This document shows positions 12,201 to 23,100 of a DNA stretch of 64,000 bases, one piece after another (position 1 is the stretch's first letter; each line of letters begins with the position of its first letter). Made by a program: the position numbers and the translations under genes. Source of the DNA: Glossina fuscipes (lineage: Eukaryota > Arthropoda > Insecta > Diptera > Glossinidae); contig NW_023998476.1 in the NCBI RefSeq assembly GCF_014805625.2, forward strand, positions 577,888-641,887, written 5' to 3'. The notes beneath the pieces were generated by a model. That model made no database searches. It saw only the letters and a program-made list of their open reading frames with translations, and had not been told where the DNA came from.

Positions 12201-13871
12201 CCGTCTTTTCGTCCTTCACTCTAACGACTGTAAATGGAAATCGCCTGATGGTAGATACTAACGAACCGGTCCAAGTGTAATGCTTGTATTCTAATTCTAC
12301 ATAACCTTATCTAAAGGATTGAAGAAGAAATCTTCGCCATCGTAAGCGGAAATTTAATGGTGACAGATGTTAACAGAAACAGGTATCCAATTCCATACAA
12401 GCACAAGTTAGAACGACATTGTTTTTAAGACTGTGCCATCGACAAATCGTTCGCTTATCGTATTCTAATGCATTGCGCCTTTGCATAGTTCGCATATATT
12501 AGAAATCCGACAGGTGTCGTTAGTATCGTTAACGATTCCCTTCATGTATTCTAAGAAGAGGAAGGCGAACAAGGAATATATTATATATTATATAATATAT
12601 AATGTATCAAGTTTTTGCTACAGGTTGAACTGAATTGGTTGGGGAGAGAGCAATTTATTCATCCTTTATGTCCGCATCATTTGAATGTCAACAAGATATT
12701 TGGAGAGTAGACGGAAGAAGCCAACAACTTGTGGGTAAAAGGCAAGTATTGTACGTATGACATCAAGCTTGAAGCTTGTGTTACAAGCTAAAGTAATATT
12801 ATTGTTTGAATGGGAAACAGATTAAGGATGTAATGCTGCTTGTCATAGCAACGTGTAGTGTAACGGTGTCTTTTGGTAACATGCGGTTCAGGATCAAAAA
12901 TTTTTTCATATAAATTTTCGTCTTTTCTAACAGAAATCGCAAACTAAACACTCACACAATTGTATTTCAATTGAAGGCAAGTAAAATAAAATGGTTGCAG
13001 TGTTTGTTTGTGTTTTTTGGTTTTTTTTTTTTGCAATTCTTTAATATGCTTATATGAACCACTTGTTGCTAGCGATGTTTTCCAAATGTTTTCTTCTTTT
13101 TTTCCTTTTTTTTTTACTTTCGAAGTCATTTCAATTGTCTGCTGATGAGTAAAGCATTTTTTTTTCTTTTTTTTATTTAGTAGCATAGGTCGCGGTTGGT
13201 GAAGAAGCACTCACTTAAACATTTCGTTTAAAAAGCTACTAAACCGCTATTAACGTAGTGGTAAGAAGCAAAGGAAAAACCAAAAACCGTTCGTACAATA
13301 GAGATTTCTATGTTTTGGGAGAAGGTTTTTGTTGCTGTTCCTGTTTTTGTTATTGTCGTTGTTATTGTAATCGTAACAACACACAAACGTAATGATTGAT
13401 TGCCAAAAGCATTTGATAAATGACGAGTCGGGTTAGGTCGCATTCAACAAATTTCTACCAACAGGTCGGTTCCTGGATAATGTTGCGTACCAAAGTAGAC
13501 AGTGTTTGTGTTAATGTAATTTACACCAGCAACTGTTTTTTTTCCTTTTTTTTTACTTTTTTTATTTAGCTCGTTTTTCTATGTCTTTTCGTTGTTGTTG
13601 TTATTGTTATTATTGTTGATGTTGCTTATCTGAGAAATAAGTGGAATTCTGCAATGAATAAAGTTAATGAGTTCATTTCTTATTGCTTATCCAGGTATCT
13701 CCATGCACATATACATATGTTTGCATGCAGGTATGTGTAAGATCGTGTTGCCGTTAATAACTCTATTGAAATTGATTGTGTTATTAATGTCAAGCGAAGA
13801 ATGATTCGTTTGCATATTTTACATGATTTACTTAAACTATATGTGTGTGAACGCACACATCCAATATGTGA
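9247..13871. other. Gene-free spacer
   Basis: AT-rich with a nearly palindromic AT tract at about 12577-12606 and T-rich tracts between 13019 and 13170. Open frames reach 93 codons without a recognisable domain. A FLLQQDATM-like peptide near 11400-11440 resembles the transposase FxQDxA block, but nothing around it supports a transposon. Confidence 0.5.
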
Positions 13872-13945
13872 ACTGACTGGCTGGCTGGCTGGTTGGTTGG
13901 TTGGTTGGTTAGTTGGTTGGTTGGTTGGTTGGTTGTTTGTTTGGT
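13872..13945. repeat. GGTT / GGCT tetranucleotide microsatellite
   Basis: About eighteen tetramers: a GGCT block passes into a GGTT block with one AGTT interruption and a GTTT tail. Translated on the minus strand it gives a spurious NQPT repeat. Confidence 0.95.
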
Positions 13946-13975
13946 TTGTGCATGCATAAATAACAAGTGCAACAA

Positions 13976-14030
13976 CATCCATAAATGAAATTATTTATGG
14001 TCGACACTTTTATTGACCATTTATGTCAGA
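13976..14030. promoter_or_regulatory. Cluster of TTTATG/TTTATTG sites with an inverted repeat
   Basis: CCATAAAT and ATTTATGG form an 8-bp inverted repeat with a 6-nt spacer (about 13979-14000). Immediately after come TTTATTG and ATTTATG. Posterior-Hox and Caudal-type factors bind TTTATG/TTTATTG cores, so the cluster is a candidate binding platform, by inference only. Confidence 0.25.
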
Positions 14031-14068
14031 TATTATATATAATTTCTATTAATAACAATAAAATGAAT

Positions 14069-14092
14069 AAAAAAAAAAAAAAAAAAAAAAAA
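14069..14092. repeat. Poly(A) tract, 24 nt
   Basis: Uninterrupted A run. No retrotransposon body was recognised directly upstream. Confidence 0.95.
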
Positions 14093-17000
14093 TTAAAGAA
14101 AGAAAATCTGATACAATTTATGTCTTTAAAGTCTAGTCATACGATATTAAACTCATAAGCTTACTGTGTGCTCTTACTTGTGCTGTCGTCTAAGTGTGCA
14201 CAATAGAACGCAGGTAAAGTCATTTGGAGGAAAAGTTAACAAAGGATACAGATTTTTCATCTTTCAATTTTCCCTTTTTTTAATCACTTGCTTTGCAAAC
14301 CTGCAACGTGCTTGACTTCTATACATAATTTTTATGTTTCCAGAAACGGTCGCTTACGTATATACATGCATGCGTATATATCCCCTTAGGGAGTAATGTT
14401 CGTTTCCTGGATAATTTAGAGATTTTACTTTTTCTTTAAAATAAATGATAGTGGACCGTGCACTGCCGTGCTAGTGTCAAGCAAAAGGATGTTCTTTGCA
14501 AAAGAGAAGTTTCGCATTTCAAGTTTCCTTTTTGCCATCCTATTAAATAGATACTAAAAAAAAATTTTAATCTGACACGACATTGGGACTGCTACTTTTC
14601 TGTTTCAAAAATATGACGCTCCGATCAAAATGCCCACGCTTTGTCTTTTTATGCGTTGTTCCATGTTTACAATCGGCTGGGTTTGCGTCTTTTACTACAA
14701 GATCCAAGTAAGTGCACCTAAAGTGTTCCATGCGGCATTTCCCACATGAGGTTAGCCGTTGTTGTGTGGGAAAAATACTTTATCGTCTCGTTTTTCGTAA
14801 TTTGATCGTTTTGGCCGCATGCTTGCTCGAATATCGGGCCCCACTTCTTGTTATCCAGAAATGCAGCGACAATTTCCTAAAATAACGTTAATGAGGTATT
14901 TTGGCACGTCAAATCCTTTCTAACTCATTCAAAACTTGAACAATTTGCACTTCAGCCAGGCATACACTAATTACAAATGTGCTGTGGCTGACAGTCTTAA
15001 GACTAGACTTCCACAAAAATCTAGTCCTATTTAGTATTAGTACCAGTGCTCATCTGGAGACTTCAAAGTTCTACTGCTAACTGATTTGGTTTTACTATAG
15101 AATGGCATCTACAGAAAGTGCAGGCTAATCCGGTACTAGGAAAGCAGAAAGAGTCATAGATGAAATCCGTAGCTAGTGCGGTAAGCGGTAAACAGTTTGT
15201 TTCCATGAAGGACGCTCTCGGTAATGAGTACCACAACTTATGTCAAAAAGGAAAACTCCATTTACTATCAGTTCAAGGACTACTCGTTTTGTTACCAAAC
15301 GATGCTGTCGTTATTGAAAGTTATTGGAAGTATGAAGATATTGGCCTAGTCTTCGAGACCTATAATTATGGGTAGATTAAATATATAGCATGCGATATCC
15401 TGATGTTTGAAATGACAGCATGTTGTAACTATTACTATTGGCACAATATCTGCGACTGTACTTTGCTGGACTTTGTTGCGACTGAACAGTATTCACTCTT
15501 TTATTCTTAATCTTTAAAAGGATAGTATCAACTTGCCACTCTCTTTTCGCGATTCGTATTTGCTGGCTTAATATCGCGAATGATATAAAAAGAACAATTA
15601 GTGTGAGGAATATGGTAGCGACGGCGCGGGGAAGGCGATGCTTTAAATGGTCAAAAATGTAAATTTTCTGAACATAGTTGTGCAAAGTCCGCTGTAGGTA
15701 CTTAAAATTTGAAAAAAGATTACAAGTGTAGCTTCAAAGCAACTTTTCCTAGTACCATGGATAGACCATCTTTTCGTTGAGTTAAAACTTGTCGATTCGA
15801 ACTGACACGATCTTTGTAAAAAGGGTCTCACGATCCCCTACTTATTTAATTATATTTTCAGAAAATTCGTGGTTATCTATTCGACGTGAAACATTAAAAA
15901 AAATTCGCAACTTTTTCTCTTCTTTTACGAATTTGGAAGAGAAACCGCATTTTTAGTGAACAAAAAAAGATGATACTATTTCCCAAGCAGATTGCTGTTG
16001 ACTGACGCAATTCTTTCCCTTTCATTTAAACACGATATTTTTCGATTACTTTGATTTTCTTGGGAAGGGTCATAACACGTTTGTTATCGCTTTGGCAAGA
16101 ATTATGATTCAGAAATCTCATAAAATATATTCAATACTGAATAACATCGGGTACAGAGATTATTAAGTTTAACTTCCTTGCTTTCTTTGTTTTCTCCCGA
16201 CAAATATTACTTCAGGAGAAACGCGATAAGAATATTAATAAGCATTTAGCTTAAATGAAGGATTCTTTCTGCTTTAAATCTTTGGTGTATATTTAGGGGA
16301 TAATTTAAACTGTGGTATTATGCCCATCACTCGTCTGCGTTGATTGGAATATTTGTAATTAACTCCAAAAGAAAAACAATAACAATTTAAATGTTAAACT
16401 GTAGTAAATATTGATCAAGAATGAGTGACAAGTAGCTAGCGAAGTTAAATTGAAAGCCTCAGAAGTTGGGAAAACCATGGCATGTAGGAATTAGCATAAG
16501 GTGGTTGAAACGGAGACGCTCGTACAAATTACATATTTGTTTAAGGCCCTTAAGGCAAATGTTAGACAGCCCATGCCTTCGGGAGCGCCTTTTTGACAGA
16601 TGAAGGGCCGAATTTGTTATCATTTTTTACATTTTATTATCTTTTAATAGATAACTTAAGAGCAGAGAAAAATTTCTATTTCTATTCTTTGTCGAAGGAT
16701 GGGAGTACGATGAGTTTGTATATCAGCTTGATAGTAAAACGCATCGTAAGTCTCAAGAATTGTATACAAACGTTATTAGTAAAGGCCTCAACTTGTCTCT
16801 CCTTTCGTTCCTTCATGCGTAACAGATAAAAAAATATAGAAAATGTATAAAGAATGGAAATAAATTAGGTATACGTGTCTTCCTATTCATCTATCTCTAT
16901 GTGTACTCGAAGCTAAGCTTTATTGCTACGGCTATCAGTTGACATCGAGAAGGTTTGATTAAGGAAACACATCTCTGCCGTATTAAATGGCATAGCTTTA

Positions 17001-17640
17001 CTAAAGTGCTGACGTACTTGCTACGTTGCTGCTAAAAACGAAGGCTTCTACACTCCTATAGTACGTTGGTCTTACGGTACATTTGCACATTTGCTAACCA
17101 AGTAGACATTTTTTGGAACTCCGTAAGAAAAATCAATTTGTCTCTTCCTCAAAATTCGACTTTATTCATTAACCGTCTTCTGTTTTCTTCGAGAGCGACA
17201 CAATTAGTCCAAGGACTCTCTGACGTAAATTTTTTTCTCGTGCAACGATTTGTCAAGATTTTTATAACATACGCTAAGGTTTGTTTTTTCTTTGAAGCAT
17301 CACTTTGAGATTTGCCAGTGAATAATATTTGTTGGTATCCTGTGGGTAGGGTAGCAATTCGAACAGCACTTGGGGGAAATTTTAAATATTTAAAGGCTCC
17401 AATAACGGCGTCCTTCACCCAACATTATGCGTCAAAAGATATCGTGTATATGGCAGGATGTAGAATAGGCCATGATAGGGCATAACATCACCCCTTGTCT
17501 GGAAAGTAAGTCTCGAATATCCCTCTGTCTATAAAGGTTTCTGCGTGTGTTTGTTGGATGAAAAATGAATCTCTGAAGTAAAACATTATTGCTGAATTAG
17601 GCAGCTTTGCAATGGTACCTACGTTTGATCGTTACATGCT
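14093..17640. other. Gene-free spacer
   Basis: A moderately less AT-rich portion (about 14590-14960) holds no recognisable protein on either strand. The open frames at 15377-15685 and 16593-16829 have no domain. No repeat family of the window was detected here. Confidence 0.5.
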
Positions 17641-17740
17641 CCGACCGCGTGACCTTTTGGCGCTAAACGTGCGTAATGTGTGATGACTAAAAATATTACT
17701 TTCTATTACACGAAAGCCACTATTTTGTAGTAATATGCTA

Positions 17741-17860
17741 GTAATGAAATAAATAATGAATACACTGTCTATTGATATCTTTAGGATATCAGCTATCCTT
17801 TGAATATTTTCACACTTTTTGATGCTTTCTTTTCGGTATCCGCTAGGCTTCGGCATCATG
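17741..17860 (-). mobile_element. Possible mariner transposase helix-turn-helix fragment
   Basis: The minus strand encodes IQRIADILKISIDSVFII within a 75-codon frame. This resembles the second helix-turn-helix of mariner transposases, which reads like xxEIADxLKISxxxVxxIL. The expected conserved W(I/V)P and catalytic blocks downstream were not found, so the match may be chance or a heavily decayed copy. Confidence 0.35.
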
Positions 17861-19904
17861 GATTACTTTTGAAATGAGCGAATCGTTCACAAGTTGCTCT
17901 TTTCGACAAAGAGAGGCTGTCATAAAATTCTCAAAGCTAAAGATGAGTTTGAATGATGTTTGTTGCTTTTAAAAAAATAGAATTTGGTCGACAAAATCGG
18001 CTTTTTCTAGTGTTTCAAAAGTAAAAGGAGATAAAATAGCGTCACTAAAATCCCGTAACACGTAATCATATGATCGAAAGAGTATGAAATTTTTCGAAGG
18101 CGTTATTTGTCGAATGGGACTTTTTAAAAATAACATAGTTCTGTCAGTTAAATTTTTATTAGAAGATGAGAGAAAAAAAATTAAGAAAGTGTGACGAGAC
18201 TATGGTCTAAACTAGATTTAATGACTTTTTTCTTATGCACTTAAATGAACTGCTGGGTACTTCAAATTCACTCCAAGATTAGTTGAGTCTTTACTCAGTC
18301 TTTTTTTTGATTATTTTTTAATGAAAACTTTCGTAACACATGCATGTAAACCTGAGATGCATGACATTTGTTGTTTGTATCCTGAAAGCATACAAGTATG
18401 CATGTTTCCGCATTGCCTTTGTAACGTTCGAACAGGCACTTGAAAGACCTGAGGCAAAAATTCTTCGTCCATTCGCTTAATTTTTGTCCATGATTTGATG
18501 GCTTGATTGCAAACAGCAACAAGCATAGGGCAATAAAATTATAAAACGCGAGTGAGATTTATTTGTGCTTATGGCGCCAATCAAAAGCTGCAAAATTTTT
18601 GGTATATTTTTCCGTTAATTAAGAAAAAAAATTCTTATGACATGTATTTGTAATAATATATGTAGATAAAATTTTAGTTTGGATCCATGTGGTCCAGGTA
18701 CCCAAGGTTCGCCAAAATTTCCGTTTGTTGTCGTTTTTTTTTTTTTTTCTTGTTTCGATCAACATTTTGTACTAACGTAAACAATTAATTGGTATCTTTT
18801 CAGTTCATGTATACCAGTTTCAATATGTATATATATATCTATGTATATGTGTTTGTTGTGTAACAACATCAACAATGTTTTTTTTTACCAAAAAATAAAA
18901 AAGCATGAAACATTTTTTCTTCGCCTTGTTGTTGTAATTTGAAATGATCTTCATTAGAGACAAAACGTGATAGTGGTTTAAAGCAAACGCTGCAATAAGA
19001 GATAAAAGTTAGGAGGATTGCCAAAGTTAAACAAAATACTTGAACACACACACACATACAAATATATATATATTATATATATATATAAAATAACATATTT
19101 ATATGTATGTGTTTTACGTAAGGAGCTATTGTGAAGGAAAAGTATTCGATTTAATAAAGAAAACTTGAAATATGAATTCTATGCATTATATTAAATAGAA
19201 TATAATTCCTTTGTACGGACTAGAATACGGGAAGAAATTCTCTCTATGGTATATAATTGGATCTCTGAATGGGTGAATAGCTTCCATTATTGTTGTAAAG
19301 AAAAAAAGATAAGCTGTCAAGCTCACTAAAATGCTTTGATGATGAAGTGGTAGTAGAAAGAATATTGTATTATGATCTTTAATGAAAACATGATTAATGA
19401 CGATCAACGGCAACTGCTCATATAAGTTCATCTTAAAGTTATTTGTCACTTCGTAAAAAGGTTTCATTTACACTTAATCATAGCAACTATTGTTAAACTG
19501 ACAATAGTCTAGAAATTTACGTACTAAGCACCTTTCATTAACGATGAGTCTCAGAAGAAGACAAACCTATCTTACCCTTGAAGGAAATATGTTTCTTTTT
19601 TCCAAATAAAAGACTTTTAGCACAAGAATCTGTCTTAAGCCGTAAACAAGATTTTGAGTTCGTTCATAGGATTGATTGATTGCTTCATATTGACGACTGA
19701 ATCATTGGTCATTGACCATATAATATTAACTCGAGGACTACCTTTACAAGTCAGGCCGATTTTCCGTTTGCTTTCGAAACTGTCTTTATTTTGAGTATAA
19801 AGGCAAGTTTGCTAAAAGCGTCATAGCCTAAGAAACACGCAATATCCCTAAAAAAAAGACCGATTCTCTAAATTTATTTAAAAGAAGGGGTTTTTATAAA
19901 ATCA
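17861..19904. other. Gene-free spacer
   Basis: AT-rich with a TA-rich cluster near 19050-19100. Two overlapping minus-strand frames at 18295-18526 have no recognisable domain. Confidence 0.5.
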
Positions 19905-20160
19905 TTGTAGCGAGCCGTTTGTCGCTGTTAAATACCCTACGTATAATTACTCATATAACGTCTTTTAAAAATAATAGGAAGTGGTTGAAAAGGTTGTCAG
20001 ATCGGGACCATTTTCAATGGCCATCGCCCTTGCCCTAAAACACGTCATTGCGCCACATTTCATTAAAATAACATCAAAATTGTTGAAAGTTTAGTACAAG
20101 AATACAAAACGGACAGACAAATTTATATTGAATCAGAAGAAGATTCTATCTTAAGTCCTT
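19905..20160 (-). mobile_element. INE-1-like element, subfamily 2, degenerate copy
   Basis: Shares with the copies at 37145-37430 and 42775-43035 the ordered blocks TACCCTACG, CATATAACG, AGGAAGTGGTTGAAAA, a CCATCGCCCTTGCCC block, ACATTTCATTAAAATAAC and AACGGACAGAC. Orientation is assigned from the GGACAGAC block, whose reverse complement corresponds to the GTCTGTCC block near the 5' end of INE-1-like elements. Confidence 0.5.
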
Positions 20161-20504
20161 CTGGCTGTTGTATAAATCCACTCCCTCGTATAGCAAGTGG
20201 TGCAGGGCGTTAAAAATAAAATTCTCGTATTTGGGCAAGACCTGCATTGAACACCTCACGTCTAATACAATTTTCGATTTAGTTTCGTCACGAAATATAA
20301 AATCTCATTACACTTTGTTCCCAGGTAAAGCGATGCTTTCCATAAGAGCTCTTACATGAAAATAAGTCGAAAGCGTGAACTGGCATAGCAAATATTTACC
20401 TTCATTTATTTTAGTCCCTAGCTTACGTATGCGGGGTGGACTCCAAAAAAGGACTCATAGGGTCCAGTTAATTTTTAGGTCAATTTCTGGTGTTGTTGAC
20501 TAAC

Positions 20505-20700
20505 TCTCACGACGACATATTCGAAAGTATATCTTTTTGCTATAAAAAGGGCTGTTTTTCGTAGGGAAAATCATGTGGAAGATGGTTCAAAAATTTAACC
20601 CTTCCGATGTAAATTTTTTACATAAACTTGGCATGTCGCCAACAGAGACAGGCAGACTGCTTGAGACGATTTCGAATCGATTGGAATAATAAAAGGTTTG
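20505..20700 (-). mobile_element. Probable INE-1-like fragment
   Basis: Contains GACAGGCAGAC followed by TTCGAATCGATTGGAATAAT, in the same order and spacing as the 5' part (reverse complement) of the subfamily-2 copies. The rest is too diverged to align by eye. Confidence 0.3.
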
Positions 20701-21710
20701 TAAATTTTAAATCTAGCGATTAAAAATATGAGCGTAAGCTTAATATGACTTGCACCTCAAGCGACGTAATGGGCATAGAAACGAAACACATATTGATATA
20801 TGGGTTTTTGGGGATGTAAAGCAGCGTATAAAAAAAAAATTATTTTAAAATCTTTTAGAAACGAAGGCATTGTAAGTCTTAAAAATAAAGATTATTTTCT
20901 AGCTTGATTTTCTTTGGTCTTGTAACGTTAGAGGCCGCCATTTATCATCTAGAATAACGAATCAAAAATGTTCTGTATATGTGACTCAAAACTTAGCAAA
21001 CCCATTGTAGGATCGTTCGAAAAGTTAATTTAAAAACTAAAGTCATCATGAATTTAGTATTTTTTAATCGAAAAAATTACCAGTTCATACTTTACTTCTA
21101 TAATTCGACATACATTTATATTTCCTCGAATCTCTTATATTAATGTTAAGCGAAATTATTTCAAGTATTTTCAAAGCACTTAAAACTAAAATTACATCAT
21201 GAGGTGGGACGTAGCAGAATTTAATTTTTGTGGCTATTATTCAATAGGTTTATAAAATAAGTTTTTTTTTTTTGGTTTTATATGACTAGTTCGATGAGTA
21301 TTTAATGCGCAGAAGAAATTTATTTGCGCTTGCAATTTGTATAAATTAAATAATAAAATAATTTTTTTTTTTTTAACGTTTTTATTTCTCTTTAGAAATA
21401 GTTCCGGAAACACCTATTTTTCTATCCATTCATGTAGTATTATCCCACAAAAAAAATTTTTCCTTCGTCTTTTTAATTTTCGCATATCTTTCTCTTCTAT
21501 AGCTAAGTAGTAAATTTTATTGTTGTTTAAAACGGTTTTTAGTAAGTTCTGTTAAGAAAATAAAAGAAAAAGAGAGTCTTTGTCTAATCATTAAATCAAT
21601 GGTATTTAAACTCATGCTTACGAATACACGCATAAATACAAAACTGCCTCATAAGGCAGCGCAACTTTAAAACATATGTCGAACATTTATTTTACTGCAT
21701 TTTCTAAAGG
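20701..21710. other. Gene-free spacer
   Basis: Strongly AT-rich; nothing beyond homopolymers is visible. Confidence 0.55.
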
Positions 21711-21760
21711 TGTGTATGCATGTGTGTGTGTGTGTGTATGCATGTGTGTGTGTGTACGTG
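21711..21760. repeat. TG microsatellite
   Basis: Imperfect TG repeat interrupted by two TATGCA-like units. Confidence 0.9.
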
Positions 21761-22000
21761 TATAAGTGTGCGCAATAATGGTTATAAGCACATGCGAATG
21801 TGTTGTTTACGCGCAATCATATATAAAACAGTACGCGCCACTCCCGAAAGCCTTTTCGTTGGTGTTGCTGTGGTCGTCTTTTCGTGGCAAACTTGGGATT
21901 GTATTTATAACATATTGCAAACAACAATTACTTTGCTGTTGTCGATTTATGTGCATTTCTATACCGGTAACCGAATGTGCACCATAATATACCACACAAT

Positions 22001-22008
<8 letters not shown>
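21761..22008. other. Sequence between two microsatellites
   Basis: Overlapping open frames in three phases (the longest 130 codons, 21720-22112) run through the flanking TG and TA repeats. They have no domain and look spurious. Confidence 0.5.
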
Positions 22009-22046
<38 letters not shown>

Positions 22047-22047
22047 C
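22009..22047. repeat. TA microsatellite
   Basis: About nineteen TA units with one TTT interruption, preceded by a short CA run. Confidence 0.9.
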
Positions 22048-22581
22048 CACAATCCATAACACACTCTGTTTACAATATCAACGGCAAACAAGAACAATGC
22101 CTTAAGACCTAAATAGTTAATAAGTGCAAAAAAAGTACATGTGCGTATGTGTGTGAGTTAAAAAATCATCTATTTACGATATATGTTCGAATATATAAAT
22201 GTATATGTATTACATATTCAACTATATTGTTGTATATACCGGCAGACTCTAGCGGTTTACTTGTTGTGTATATGCGTTTGCGCGAACAACCTTAGAACAA
22301 CGGTAATAATTTTATAGAAGATTAGACCATTTGCTTTTTGAGAAATATGAGATGCATTCAATACGATAACTTATGTAAGCGTGGCTACGACGACACGTAC
22401 GAATGTTGTAAAGGAATTTTTGTTTTATACCGATCTTGAATCAAAATAAAAAAACACTTCCTAAGAAATCGAATATTGCGGACTTTATGATTAATTTGTT
22501 TTTGGTTGGAAAGTTTCGCTACCTTCTTTAGACAAGCCTTGTCATTTTTGCATAGTTTCGTAAATTTCTTTTTTCATTTAA

Positions 22582-22950
22582 ATGCGAATCCAGTGGATTG
22601 CCAGCTGTCTAAACGGAATAGCGGTTAACAAACGGAAAGTGATTCTCTTGGATGGTAACGCTTGGCCAGACGTTGTGAAAATTGTCAAGAATACACTGTT
22701 GCAGTTCGAGTGGGAAGTTCTGTCGCATCCAGTGTAGTCACAAGATATAGCACATTCTGATTGCCACTTGTTTAGATTGACGCAGGACGGCTTGGCTGGA
22801 ACGCGTTTTTGAAATGCTGAAAAAGTGCGAAAATGCATCAATGACTGGATCGTTGGCAAGCCAATCTTTCATTCTTTCGACAAGATAGCGACAATGTCGC
22901 CAGAAATATGGGAAAGAGTTGTTGAAACTCATGGAAAATATTTTAATTAA
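22582..22950 (+). pseudogene. mariner transposase, C-terminal part (two in-frame stops)
   Basis: One continuous frame from 22582 to a stop at 22948-22950 with only two internal stops (TAG 22735-22737, TGA 22810-22812). It reads VILLDGNAWPDVVKIVKNTL, then LQFEWEVLSHPV, then AHSDCHLFRL, then CINDWI, and ends in WERVVETHGKYFN. Mariner-family transposases have VILLHDNARPHVA, WEVLPHPPYSPDxAPSDYHLF, a WxxxW-type block and a WEKVVxxxGxYF ending. The third catalytic aspartate (SDCHLF) is present; the second (HDNA) is changed to DGNA, so the enzyme would be inactive even without the stops. The N-terminal DNA-binding half and the first aspartate are missing. A tRNA-like SINE begins about 10-30 bp after the stop. 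Confidence 0.9.
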
Positions 22951-22960
22951 TACATATTGT

Positions 22961-23100
22961 ACATAGTATGCGCTAGAATAGCCGAATCGGCAAAGGATGG
23001 CCGCGTGTTCAAATCTCAAATGCGGTAGAGTTTTCAATATAGGCGAGCGTATGATCTAAGTTATCCGGCAGTCCTTAATAAAAATATAAATAAATAAATA
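22961..23100 (+). mobile_element. tRNA-like SINE, body type 1
   Basis: An A-box-like TAGCCGAATCGG (22979-22990) and a B-box GTTCAAATC (23007-23015) form an RNA polymerase III internal promoter arrangement. The body that follows (GAGTTTTCAATATAGGCGAG, then GATCTAAGTTATCCGGCAG) is nearly identical to that at 38381-38431. It ends in an ATAAATAAATA tail, as SINEs often do. It abuts the mariner remnant. Confidence 0.7.

Noticed and set aside
13680..13982. 100-codon minus-strand frame with NQPT repeats
   Set aside because: The repeat is a translated GGTT microsatellite.
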